Source: Lycium barbarum
Taxonomy: Eukaryota > Streptophyta > Magnoliopsida > Solanales > Solanaceae
Length of the DNA: 64,000 nt
Reading direction: 5' to 3'
Assembly: GCF_019175385.1 (NCBI RefSeq)
Contig: NC_083346.1
Coordinates: 87,868,543-87,932,542 of the forward strand
The position numbers and the translations under genes are program-made. The notes below the pieces were generated by a model that had not been told where the DNA came from, did no database searches, and saw only the letters and a list, made by a program, of their open reading frames with translations. Shown in pieces: positions 23,246 to 33,896 of this stretch; within the stretch, counting starts at the first letter, position 1; the number at the start of each line of letters is the position of its first letter.

Positions 23246-23555
23246 ATGCTATGTAAATGATATGTATGTGATATGGATATATATATGATATAGATATGAG
23301 TATTAATACGGACATGATACAAATATGAATAAGAATGTGAATAAGAATACGATTACGAATATGAATGTAAATGAGTACGAATATGCATACGGATACAGAT
23401 ACGGATGTATGTACACAATCACGCACTAGAAATGGAAAGTCCCTATGACAGGATGGTAAGTGCTTATGACGATGATACTGCTATCTCCCATCTTACGCTA
23501 TCTCTTATGTTGCTTATTATGCTTCTGTATTGATATTGATCATGCTTTACATACT

Positions 23556-23612
23556 CAGTACATTCTTTGTACCGACGTCCTTTTGTTTGTGGACGCTGCG
23601 TCATGCCCTCAG
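23556..23612 (+). other. Triple stem-loop module, A 5' LTR
   Basis: CAGTAC/GTACcG, then CGTCC/GGACG around TTTTGTTTGT, then GCTGCG against CCTCAGG. The 3' LTR copy (43382-43440) pairs better in stems 1 and 3 (CAGTAC/GTACTG; CTGCG/CGCAG). Confidence 0.6.
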
Positions 23613-23733
23613 GTGGCTAGGGAGACAGACTTGATCCATAGCTATATTTCTCAGGGACTACATATTGGAGCTTCATCTCATTCGGAGCTATAACTTTTGG
23701 TACTTATTCTTTTGCGTATATATTATGGGCATA

Positions 23734-23750
23734 GCGGGGTCCTGTCCCGC
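23734..23750 (+). other. Conserved downstream hairpin, A 5' LTR
   Basis: GCGGGGTCCTGTCCCGC, a perfect 5-bp stem with a 7-base loop, 120 bases after the triple stem-loop. Confidence 0.55.
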
Positions 23751-24062
23751 CTATATGATATGACATACTCTCCTTAGAGGCTCGTAGACATGTGTATATG
23801 GTTAAATATGTTTGCCCTTGTCGGCCTACATTTTGGACATCATTTTGTTGGCCTCGTCGGCTTATGTACATTGATATGGGCATAGTTGCTAATGTTGATA
23901 TAAAGGTATTGTTGTCCAATGGGATTAGTATGATTGATGAATAGAAATGTATGATTTTATATGTGGCTCACCTAGATGTAAATGTAAAGGAATATTAAGA
24001 GGTGCCCGGGTGGGCTAGCACCGGGTGCCCGTCGCGGCCCTCCAGTTGGGTCATGACAAAAG

Positions 24063-24074
24063 TGGTATCAGAGC
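24063..24074 (+). other. Primer-binding site, initiator tRNA-Met type (element A)
   Basis: TGGTATCAGAGC, four bases (AAAG) after the LTR end at 24058. Confidence 0.93.
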
Positions 24075-24268
24075 AGTTCTGTCCTAGGGTGTGTCTACGA
24101 GCCGTGTCCAGTAGAGTCTTGGTTATGGGTGTGTTGCGCGCCACACTTATAAACAAGAGGCTTCGGGCATTTTTAGGAATGAACGACCTTCTTTCTTCAT
24201 AACATCGTGCGATAGAGCTATGATATAAGAACTTCCTTCTCCTTAATCGTGTGTTGTGTATTTCAGAG

Positions 24269-25504
24269 ATGCCTGTAAAGAGAAAGGCTATAGCAGCCCA
24301 AAAGGGCAAGACAGTGGCAGAAAAGTGGGCTGAAAGAGCACCGCCAATAGTTGTAGAGGAAAGTGAGTCCCAGAATGCAGCTCAATCTCAGTTCTCCCAG
24401 TCAGTGCCTATTTCTGAGAAGCGTGAGGGAGCCTCAGCCCCAGCTCCAGCACCTCCGGCTCCTCCACCAGATGCTTCAGGCTAAGATGTAAAAGAGGCCA
24501 TTCATTTGCTTACTCAATTGGTTGCTGCTCAGACTCAGCGGCAAAGTACAGGGCAGGGTGATAGGGCCGTTAGTGCAAGGGCCCGTGACTTCATTAGCTT
24601 GAACCCTCCGGAATTCTTTGGATCAAAGCCGAATGAGGACCCTCAGAAGTTTATTGATGGAATGTTAAGGACGCTTTGCTTGATACATGCTTTGGACATC
24701 GAATCGGTGGAGTTAGCATCTTATAGATTGAGGGATGCTGCGGTTCATTGGTACACGGTTTGGATGGCTTCACTGGGAGCCAATGCGCTTCCCCCGGTAT
24801 GGCAAGACTTTGTTGATTCTTTCCTCCGACATTATTTGCCTCCAGAATTTTGGCGAGCTAGAGCCGATAAGTTCTTGAATTTGAAGCAAGGAAACATGAG
24901 TGCTCTAGAGTATAGTGTCCGCTTCAATTCTTTGGCCAGGTATGCTTCGGCCATGGTAGCGGATATGGGTGATCGAGTGCACCGATTTGTGAAAGGCCTA
25001 GGGCCACATTTGATGATTAGGTGCTTGACCGCGTCCCTTCAGGACAACATGGATATTTTACGCATTCAGGCCCATGCTCAGAATTTAGAAGAAAGCCTAC
25101 ACCAACAAAGAAGTGAGCGTGAGCATGATAGGGGACATAGCAAGAGGGTTAGATCTCCGGGTCTGATGAGTGAGTTTAGAGGCGGGCACAAACAGTAGTT
25201 TTCTAGGCATTCAGGCCTTTCTATGACTAGTGCGCCTCCACGGTTTTCAGGCCAGAGATTCGATAGATCTACTCGTTCCGAGCCGAGTTAGAGTTTTTTG
25301 GGATCTCAGTTCAGAGGTGATGCGGGTCAGACGAGGTCACCCGTACCACGATGTTCCCAGTGTGAAAAGTTACATTGGGTTAAGTACCGATCGGGTTCAG
25401 TGGTTTGCTATTCGTGTGGTCGACCAGGCCATATTATGCGTGATTTCCCCTCAGTTGGTGGTAGAGGTAGGACCCAGCCTTCAGGGTTGGTAGCCGGATC
25501 TTGA
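24269..25504 (+). pseudogene. Element A gag remnant
   Basis: The start is the ATG at 24269 (MPVKRKAIAAQKGK), which matches the other gag starts here. An upstream in-frame ATG at 24251 is less likely. One frame runs to 25504 with in-frame stops at 24482 and 25196. The capsid-like part (FISLNPPEFFG, WQDFVDSFLRHYLPPEF, RYASAMVADMGDRVHRFV) covers about 24590-25000. The zinc knuckle near 25405-25450 (CYSCGRPGHIMRDF) has lost its last Cys. The reading frame then shifts before protease. In a live element Gag builds the particle and binds RNA; this copy cannot make full-length Gag. Confidence 0.92.
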
Positions 25505-25569
25505 TCATCTGTACGCCCTATGGGGCCAGTTTCACATAGCCAGGCCATTGTAGAGGCAGAGGGAGAGTC

Positions 25570-28500
25570 CCCAGTTCTAGCGGTCCTCAGCACCATATTT
25601 ATGCTTTGGCTGGACGCCAAGATCATGAGTCTTCTCCTGATGTAGTCACAGGTATATTATCGGTATTTTCTCATGATGTATATGCTTTGATAGATCCAGG
25701 ATCCACATTGTCATATGTTACTCTGTATATTGCGGGTCAGTTTAGAGTCGAACCAGAGTCGATCAAACCTTTTGAGGTGTCTACACCCATTGGTGAATCG
25801 GTAGTAGTTAGCCGAGTATATAGAAATTGTATAGTTGTGGTTTGTGACCGTCGTACTATGATTGACTTGCATGAGCTAAAAATGGTAGACTTTGATGTTA
25901 TTATGGGCATGGATTGGTTGGCTTCTTGCTATGCCAATGTTGATTGTAGAATGAAAATGGTTTGTTTCCAATTTCCGGGAGAACCAGTTTTAGAATGGAA
26001 AGGGAATACTGCGTCACCAAAAGGTAGGTTTATTTCCTATCTAAAGGCAAGGAAATTGATCACAAAAGGATGTATTTATCATCTAGTTCGGGTTCAAAAT
26101 GTAGAAGCTGAACCGCCGATTCTTCAGTCAGTTCCCATAGTAAATGAATTTCCGGATGTGTTCCCGGAAGAGCTTCTAGGCTTCCCTCCTGAGCGGGAGA
26201 TTGATTTTGCTATTGATGTGTTACCAGACACTAAGCCTATATCTATTCCTCCTTATAGAATGGCACCCGCATAATTGAAAGAGTTGAAGGAGCAATTGAA
26301 TGACTTGCTTGAGAAAGGCTTTATTAGACCTAGTTCATCTCTATGGGGAGCACCCTTATTGTTTGTCCAAAAGAAAGATGGCTCCTTGAGAATGTGCATT
26401 GACTATCGGCAATTGAATAAGGTGACGATTAAGAACAAATAAACTCTTTTGAGGATTGATGACTTATTTGATTAATTACAGGGTGCCAAATGGTTTTCAA
26501 AGATAGATTTGAGGTGCGGGTATCATCAAGTAAGAGTTAGGGAGAAAGATATCTCTAAGACAGCCTTCAGAACAAGATATGGCCATTTTGAGTTCCGGGT
26601 AATGTCATTTGGGCTAACTAATGCACCGGCAGTATTTATGGATTTGATGAACAATGTGTTCAGACCCGTCCTAGATCTATTTGTGATTGTATTCATCTAT
26701 GACATCTTGGTGTATTTTAGATCCCAGGAAGAACATGAAGATCATTTACGTGCCGTCCTTAGAGTTCTTCAAACTCGAGAGCTATTCGCCAAATTTTTTA
26801 AGTGTGAGTTTTGGATAAACTCAGTGACATTTTTGGGGCACATTGTTTCAGCCGATGGTATTCGGGTAGATAGCCAAAAGAATGAGGCCGTGAAGACTTG
26901 GCCAAGGCCCACAACTCCTACGGAGGTTCGTAGCTTTTTGAGCTTAGCAGGTTATTACAGGATATTTGTTGAAGGTTTTTCTTCTATTTCTACACCACTC
27001 ACAAAGCTGACCCAGAAATCAGCAAAGTTTCAATGGACAGATGCTTGTGAACGTAGTTTCCAATAGTTAAAGGATAGATTGACTTCTGCCCCAGTACTGA
27101 CACTTCCAGAGGGATTGGAAGGATATGTTGTTTATTGCGATGCTTCAGGCATTGGGCTAGGCTGTGTGTTGATGCAACATAGTAAGGTGATTGCGTATGC
27201 TTCAAGGCAATTACGGAAACATGAGAAAAATTATCCGACCAATGATCTAGAATTGGCTGCAGTGATTCATGCATTAAAGATGTGGAGACGTTATTTATAT
27301 GGTGTCAATGTGTATATTTATACAGATCATAAGAGCCTTCAGTATATCTTCAAGCAGAAAAAGTTGAATTTGCGGCAACGACGATGGTTGGAATTGCTAA
27401 AAGATTATGATGTTAATATCTTATATCACCCCGGAAAGACAAATGTTGTGGTTGATGCTCTTAGCCGTAGATCTATGGAAAATTTGTATGATGTACGACT
27501 AGAAAAGAGAGAAATTGCTCGTGAGCTCTAGCAGTTAGCTAGCCTAGGAGTTCGAGTAGTGGACTAAGATAGCAGGGGAACTACCATTCAGAATTCAGCA
27601 GTCTCGTTGCTAGTAGCAGAAGTGAAAGAGCAACAATACGAAAATTCCATGCTAATGCATTATAGAGATACACTCTCTCAAAAGGAGGAGTCATCATTTG
27701 AGCTTGCAGGAGACGGATTTCTCCGATGCCGAGGCAGATTATGTGATCCTAATGTGGCAGGTTTACGCCACCAAATATTGAGAGAAGCCCATTGCTCCCG
27801 TTATTCTGTCCACCCTGGAGCGACGAAGATGTACCATGATCTTAAATCTATATATTGGTGGAATGGGATGAAGAAAGATATAGCGGAATTCGTAGCTCAA
27901 TGTCCCAACTGTCAACAAGTGAAAATTGAGCACCAAAAGCTGGGCGGATTTTTGCAAGCTATAGAAATTCCAACTTGGAAGTTGTAAGTAATTAACATGG
28001 ACTTCATTACAGGCTTACCCTGTTCTCGACGTAAGTATGATTCCATACGGGTGATTGTAGATAGACTCACGAAGTCAGCTCATTTCTTACCAGTCAGAAC
28101 GACATATGTGGCGGAAGATTATGCAAAGCTTTATGTTAAGGAGATAGTGCGACTCCATGGTGTCCCAGCATATATTATGTCTGATAGAGGGACTCAGTTT
28201 ACAGCTAATTTTTGGAAGTCCTTCCAAGAGGGTTTAGGGACCCAAGTGAGCCTTAGCATAGCATTTCATCCGCAGACTGATGGACAAGCTGAACACACCA
28301 TTCAGACTCTTGAAGATATGTTACGGGCATGTATGATAGATTTTGGAGGTAATTGGGATGAGCACTTGCCACTCATTGAATTTTCTTATAACAATAGTTA
28401 TCATTCTAGCATCCAAATAGCACCGTATAAGGCTTTATATAGGCGAAAGTGTAGATCCCCAATTGGGTGGTTCGAGGTAGGAGAGACTAAATTGATAGGG

Positions 28501-29073
28501 CCAGACTTGGTCCAGCAAGCCATAAAGAAAGTTAAGTTCATACAAGATCGGTTATTAGCAGCCCAAAGTCGTCAAAAGTCCTATGCAGATTATCGTCGAA
28601 AGGACTTAGAGTTCCAAGTGAAAGATTGGGTATTCTTAAAAGTGTCACCAATGAAGGGTGTAATGAGATTTGGAAAAAAGGGGAAACTTAGTCCCCGATA
28701 CATTGGGCCTTATAAGATTGTGCGCAAATTAGGCAAAGTGGCCTATGAGTTAGATCTACCTCCTGATTTGGAGTAAGTTCACCCAGGTTTCCATGTCTCG
28801 ATGCTTCGTAAATGTGTGGGAGATCCTACTAGGATCGTGCCAATAAATGATGTTCAAGTGACAGAAAAGTTGACTTATGAAGAGGTACCCATTGCCATAC
28901 TAGATAGGCAAGTACGGAGGCTTAGAAACAAAGAAGTAGCCTCAGTTAAGGTTTTATGGAGAAACAACAAACGAGAAGAAATGGCATGGGAAACGGAAGA
29001 AATTATAAGGTCCAAGTACCCGCATTTATTTCAGCCCCTAGAAGAAATCCAAGACGAGACATCAAGATCATAA
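25570..29073 (+). pseudogene. Element A pol remnant (protease to chromodomain)
   Basis: All domains lie in one frame, so the damage is mostly nonsense substitutions; stops occur for example at 26272, near 26440, 27064, 27529, 27985 and 28774. Order: protease (25606-25900, PGSTLSYVT), RT (about 26220-26830), RNase H (27079-27420, [15 protein letters not shown]), integrase zinc region (about 27780-27930, [11 protein letters not shown]), integrase core (27997-28400, MDFITGL, MSDRGTQF, TLEDML), GPY motif (YIGPYKIV, about 28700) and chromodomain-like tail (28860-29040). The first Asp of the RT catalytic pair reads Tyr (FIYD, 26692-26703). Integrase catalytic residues appear kept. Pol begins in a different frame from gag. 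Confidence 0.93.
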
Positions 29074-29189
29074 GGTATGTAAGTTTTCTTTTTATGCATT
29101 TGGGCCGTGTGTGGCCAAATTCTATTGCTATTATGTTGTGGCCCTGTGAGGTATTATTAATATAGGCTGTTGTGACAGGATGGTAGTGC
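29074..29189 (+). other. Element A post-pol spacer, left part
   Basis: Non-coding sequence between the pol stop and the polypurine tract. It is cut at 29190-29194 (CATAT) by element B and resumes at 38354. Confidence 0.8.
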
Positions 29190-29384
29190 CATATTATTAT
29201 ATCCCGTATTTTTGCAAATTTGGAAAATTCGAAATAATTTTGACTTGTAAGAAATAAGGCCACATTTTGATTTTATTTAATATATATGTGTTGTTCATGT
29301 AAAATGTTGATGTGAAAATATGAAGGAAGGCCAAGGGAAAAATTGGGAATTTTGGAAATTAGTTTCGAGAATTACAAAATAAGA

Positions 29385-29485
29385 CCCACAACTGATTGGG
29401 CTCAAATAAATGAAGAAAAAAAAGAAAACAAAAGGCCCAATTCATGAAGAGTGGCCGGCCATATAGAAAACGAAATGGCCCAAGG
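29385..29485 (+). promoter_or_regulatory. TGGGCC/GGCCCA motif cluster in B U3
   Basis: TTGGGCTC, AGGCCCAATT, TGGCCGGCCA and TGGCCCAAGGCCCAT occur within 100 bases. TGGGCC/T matches the plant site II element bound by TCP factors. The same cluster is at 35000-35095 in the 3' LTR. Regulatory use is inferred. Confidence 0.45.
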
Positions 29486-31065
29486 CCCATGAAAATTTAA
29501 TTCATGAAATAAAAGCGGAAGACCACTACTTAGTCTTCCATTTTTAGAACTTTCAAGAACAAAAACAAAAAAAAAAAAAAAAGAGAGAGTGGGAGCAAAA
29601 AAAAAGAGGCCCTTCGGCCAAAGAGAAAAAAAGAAAGAAAAATTTGAGGGCTTCCATCTTTGATCAAAAAATCATAATTTTCTAGTATTCCTACTAAGTT
29701 CAAGACCCTCTTCAACGTGGTATAATTTTTGGGGCAAGAAAGTACTTTTTTTTGGCAAGTGGAAAAATTGAAAAAAAGGTAAGAATTCTATCCTTTTCAT
29801 ATTATGGAAGACTTATATATATGTTGTAGTATGTGGAAATGAATGAAAAGTATGAAATTTGTGTGTTGTGGGTATGTGTGTGTGTGGCCGTGTAGTGTTG
29901 TTGATGGAGAGGGATGAACAAATGTTATTTATTATGTTAATTGTGTTGTTGTGGCCTTGTGATGTAAATGGAAGAATAATAGTTCAAGTTGGCATGAAAA
30001 TTGGTTGTTAAGCTGTTGTAGGAAATTATGTGATTTTATTATAGTTTTATGTAATTATGGGAATGAAGTTGTCAAGGTGCAAATGGTTGTTGTTGTTGAT
30101 GAAATTGGAAGATAAAAATGTGTTGTGAATGTTCGTGTCGAAGATTGGAGGTTTCGGGTGAAGTATGGTTTTTGGTGGGATTGTTGAATATTTTGTAGAA
30201 TTGTATGAAATGCTTTTGAATTGTATTTGAATGATCTTGAATTAGTTGTGAATATGTAAGTGTCGATCTTGGCTTGAATGTACGAAGTTAAATTAAATAG
30301 TGATGAATTATGTTGAAAGGAAGGTTACTAATGTTAGAATGTGTTTTGAAATGGTTGTTGATGTTATTGGTATGGTTGTTGGTATTGTTGGTATAGTTGT
30401 TGATGAATTTGGCCGAGTTAAATTCTCGGGGATGTTGAATTTACAGGGGAGATGCTGCCGAAATTTCTGTAGACAAGTACTAGTTAGAATTGAATTTCTA
30501 AGTACTTGTAGCTAATATTTGGTAATCGATAATATTATTGTAGATATTGGAGAGCCTGAGACTTGATTCGGGATTTGACTAGCGAGTGATCGAGGTATGT
30601 AAAGCTTACCTTTCCTTCTTTTGGCATGATCCCTTTGAAATGGACAAAAAGGTATATGTATGCTTATAAGGAAAATCCCATTCTTAGAGCCACTAGGTTG
30701 GCCAAGATCTTGGACTTCTATAAGCCATTCTATATAGCTTGATACGCATTTATGATGTTTGAAGATTCTAGTCATTATGTTTCTGAATGTTGTTCGAATG
30801 ATAACCGAGATGGCTAAAGTCTTTGATGAATGCTTCGATATGAAAATATGGTCTTAAAGTCCTCAATTGATTTGATCCATAATGTTATCCGCAAGTTTCC
30901 TAATATGAAAATGTGATCCATAATGATGTTTGAAAGTCTTCTAATATGAACGATACTCGAATTTCCAAGTATGACTTATGAAATATTGTCGGAAGGTTCC
31001 GTTCTACGAAAGTTCGTAACTCTCTCATACTAATGGCGGCTAGGATGCCACATGATGATTCTGGT

Positions 31066-31310
31066 CACCGCGTTCCGCAATAGAGGGCCGGGATCTTTTA
31101 TCTGCATATACGGTACATGATTCTGACATGCATTGATTACTCTGTCCACCGCGTCCCTCCCTAAAGGGTTGGGATCTGTTACATGCATATATGGTGTCCG
31201 ATTTTGGCATCTGATGATTCTGTCCACCGCGTCCCTTACCAGAGGGCCGGGATCTGTTACATGATTCTGTCCACCGCGTCCCTTACCAGGAGGGCCGGAA
31301 TCTGTTATAT
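31066..31310 (+). repeat. Repeated hairpin units, B 5' LTR
   Basis: Four units built on CCACCGCGTCCCTTACCAGA followed by GGGCCGGGATCTGTTA. The 3' LTR has six over 37085-37490. Each contains CCCT...AGGG and related pairing. Confidence 0.65.
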
Positions 31311-31671
31311 GTGTATATACGATATATGATTCTGATATGTTTGGTTTGTGTTCGGAAAGTAAGAATTTTGGCATTCTGTATCCTCTGTACTTCTGACATA
31401 CGATATCAGCATACATGATCTGTGTCTGGAAAGCAAATATTTTGATGCTTCGGATCCATACTTCTTCTGATATAAGACTTCGGCATATACGATCCGCGTG
31501 TGGAAAACAATCATTCTAATATTCTGAGTCTGCACTTTTCTGACATATAGTATCTGCATATATGATTTTTGACTGGGTCAAACAGCGCTTTGGTAATCTG
31601 GGTAATGTACTTATTTTTGTACCGTTGTTCCGGTTATGGTTCTGTTTTCTGTACTTCATGCTTTACATACT

Positions 31672-31728
31672 CAGTACATATTCCGTACTGACCCCCTTTC
31701 TTGGGGGGCTGCGTTTCATGCCCACAGG
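31672..31728 (+). other. Triple stem-loop module, B 5' LTR
   Basis: CAGTAC/GTACTG, CCCCC/GGGGG around TTTCTTG, then CTGCG...CACAG. The 3' LTR copy (37858-37914) reads CGCAG in the last arm, so the 5' copy carries a G-to-A change there. Confidence 0.6.
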
Positions 31729-32171
31729 TACAGACACTTATTGTGGTGATCCGCCAATCTAGGGTGCCGTTCTGCTACTTGGAGTGGTCCTTTGATCCGG
31801 AGCCCACACTTTTGGTACAGATCTTTCCGTTGTACATATTTATGTGTATGTGACTATTCAGGGGTACGGCGGGGCCCTGTCCCATCATATGTTTCTGTTA
31901 TGGTTTGTAGAGGCCTGTAGGCATGTATGTGGGTCGTGGGTCGCAGTGGATCTGTGATGTATGTATGGTTTGCGTCCGGCTTTCTTATACACTACGATAA
32001 CCTGATTTATTTAGGTGTTATAATGTAATCGACGACTTATGTGATATGTATATGGTTTTGTAAGCACGAAACCCTTAATATGTAAACGCAAGTAAAATCT
32101 GGTTAGTAGGTATGTACGGGTGTCCATCTCGGGCACCAGTCGCGGCCCACGGGGTTGGTTCGTGACAAAAG

Positions 32172-32183
32172 TGGTATCAGAGC
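32172..32183 (+). other. Primer-binding site, initiator tRNA-Met type (element B)
   Basis: TGGTATCAGAGC, four bases (AAAG) after the LTR end at 32167. Confidence 0.93.
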
Positions 32184-32370
32184 GGTTTGTCCTTGGAATG
32201 TCTACAGGATGTGTCTAGTAGAGTCTTGTTTATCGGTGTGCTGTGCACCACATGTTTAAATAGGAGGCTACAGGACATTTAGGGTGTTACCTTTCTTTGG
32301 ATCTTAGATCGTACGATAGAGCTGTGTTATTAGGGTGGCTCGTTTCTAACAGATTGATATGTGTTCAGCG

Positions 32371-33896
32371 ATGCCTCCGAGGAAAGTGACAGCCGCCCAG
32401 AAGGGCAAGTCAGTGGCAGTTGGAGAGACTAGCCAGGCCCAGAGAGTTACCAGGGCCCGTGCCCAGACTATAGCCGAGGTTATGCCTCAGTTAGAGGGCT
32501 CTACTAAGCCACCATTATCAGAGGAGCCTAGAGCAGCAGCCGCTGCCACTATGGATCAGGAGGCGGCTCCCCCATTAGCTCCGGAGGCCCTAGCGTCCGA
32601 GCCCCCAGCTCCTCAGCTAGGGGCGGAGGACAGGGCGATGCGAGATGCGGTGCAACTATTGACGAGATTAGTAGCAGGACAGGCTCGCAGACGCGGGCTA
32701 GGGGGTGATGATGTGGATAGCTGTGACAGTTTGAGGGTTCGTGATTTCTTGACTTGTGGTCCCCCAGAGTTCTACGGGTCAATGCCCGAGGAGGATCCCC
32801 AGGACTTTATTCACCAGATGCAGTGCGCGCTGAGATTGATCAGAGCTTCCGAGACCGAGTCTGTTGAGTTAGCTTCATATCGACTGCGTGATGTAGCGGT
32901 AAATTGATATGAGTCCTGGGAGCTGTCTAGGGGTGAGGATGCTCCCCCAACCGTGTGGGACGAGTTTGTAGCCGCCTTTCTCAGCCACTTTTTGCCCCCA
33001 GAGTTGCGGCGGGCGAGAGTTGACAGATTTTTACAGCTGAGACAGAGGGGCAGGAGTGTCCGAGAGTGCAGCTTAGAGTTTGATTCTCTGGCCAGATATG
33101 CACCCACCATTGTAGCCGATATGACTGACAGGATGCACCGATATGTGATGGGGTTGGATGATTACCTGATTGATAGTTGTATGGCGGTGGCATCCCAGTC
33201 TGGGATGGATATCGCACGGGTGCAGGCCTATGCTCAGGGGATGGAGGATAGACATAGAAGACGTCAGCCTGACGAAGATTATGACCGGGGCCAGCCCAAG
33301 AGGGCTAGATCAGCTGGTCATTCTGCGGAGTTTCGAGGCGGACGGCCTCAACAGCATACTAGACAGTCTTCTCAGCCAGCGCAGAGCGCACCCCCACAGT
33401 CTACTGGTGAGAGATTTGATAGCACAGGATACTCAGGAGCAGGACAAAGCTCCAGGGCCTCGGGTTCGCAAATGAGTAGAGATTTCCGTCAGTCAAAGCC
33501 ACCCATTCCTTGGTGTTCTTACTGCGGGAAGCCTCACCCAGGGAGGTGTTATCGTGCTATGGGCGCCTGTTTCTTTTGTGGCTGTCAGGATCATATTTTG
33601 AGGGAGTGTCCGTTTAAGAATGGTCTTGGTGGTTCAACCCAGCCCACTGGGTCAGTTGCTGGTTCATCTTCCCCTTCTGTAGCTGTGCGCCCTACGGGGC
33701 GGGGCATACCAACACTAGCGGGCCGTGGTAGAGGTCATGGCGGAGCTCCCGGTTCTAAGGGTCCTTCGAACAGCTTATATGCTTTGGCCAGCCGACAGGA
33801 CCAGGAGGCGTCACCAGACGTAGTTACAGGTATACTACTTATCTTTTTCCGAAATGTGTATGCGTTGATAAATATATTTTTCCCTGGTTGCTAGTG
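32371..33896 (+). pseudogene. Element B gag with truncated protease
   Basis: The ATG at 32371 (MPPRKVTAAQKGK) follows an upstream in-frame ATG at 32359. One frame reaches 33896 with a single TGA at 32905-32907, in the capsid part where a Trp codon would be expected. N-terminal 120 residues are rich in Ala, Pro and Glu. Capsid-like region about 32730-33160 (DFLTCGPPEFYG, WDEFVAAFLSHFLPPEL). A basic, Gln/Ser-rich linker follows, then an intact CX2CX4HX4C knuckle (CFFCGCQDHILREC, about 33568-33610). The frame ends abruptly just after VYALIN, where the protease active site should start. This is the best preserved gag in the window. A TGA at one point could be recent decay. Confidence 0.9.

Larger units (their letters stand above)
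21455..24058 (+). mobile_element. Element A 5' LTR
   Basis: TGTTATACCTCAGAAATTGC at the start, TCATGACA at the end. In order it holds: U3 with palindromes and TATA box; the GGTATGTAAGGCTAACCC block (22721); GATAAT-type simple repeats (22910-22995); hairpin repeats (23110-23245); the triple stem-loop (23556); a further hairpin (23734); and the LTR end. Confidence 0.93.
29195..32167 (+). mobile_element. Element B 5' LTR
   Basis: It starts TATTATATCCCG (second base changed from the G seen in the 3' LTR) and ends CGTGACA. It is 2973 bp against 3555 bp for the 3' LTR. The difference is a deletion of about 575 bp at 31033-31035, removing the sequence equivalent to 36643-37217. Confidence 0.92.

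Noticed and set aside
29003..29263. 86-codon minus-strand frame near the end of A pol
   Set aside because: Antisense shadow across the A/B junction; the plus strand explains the sequence fully.
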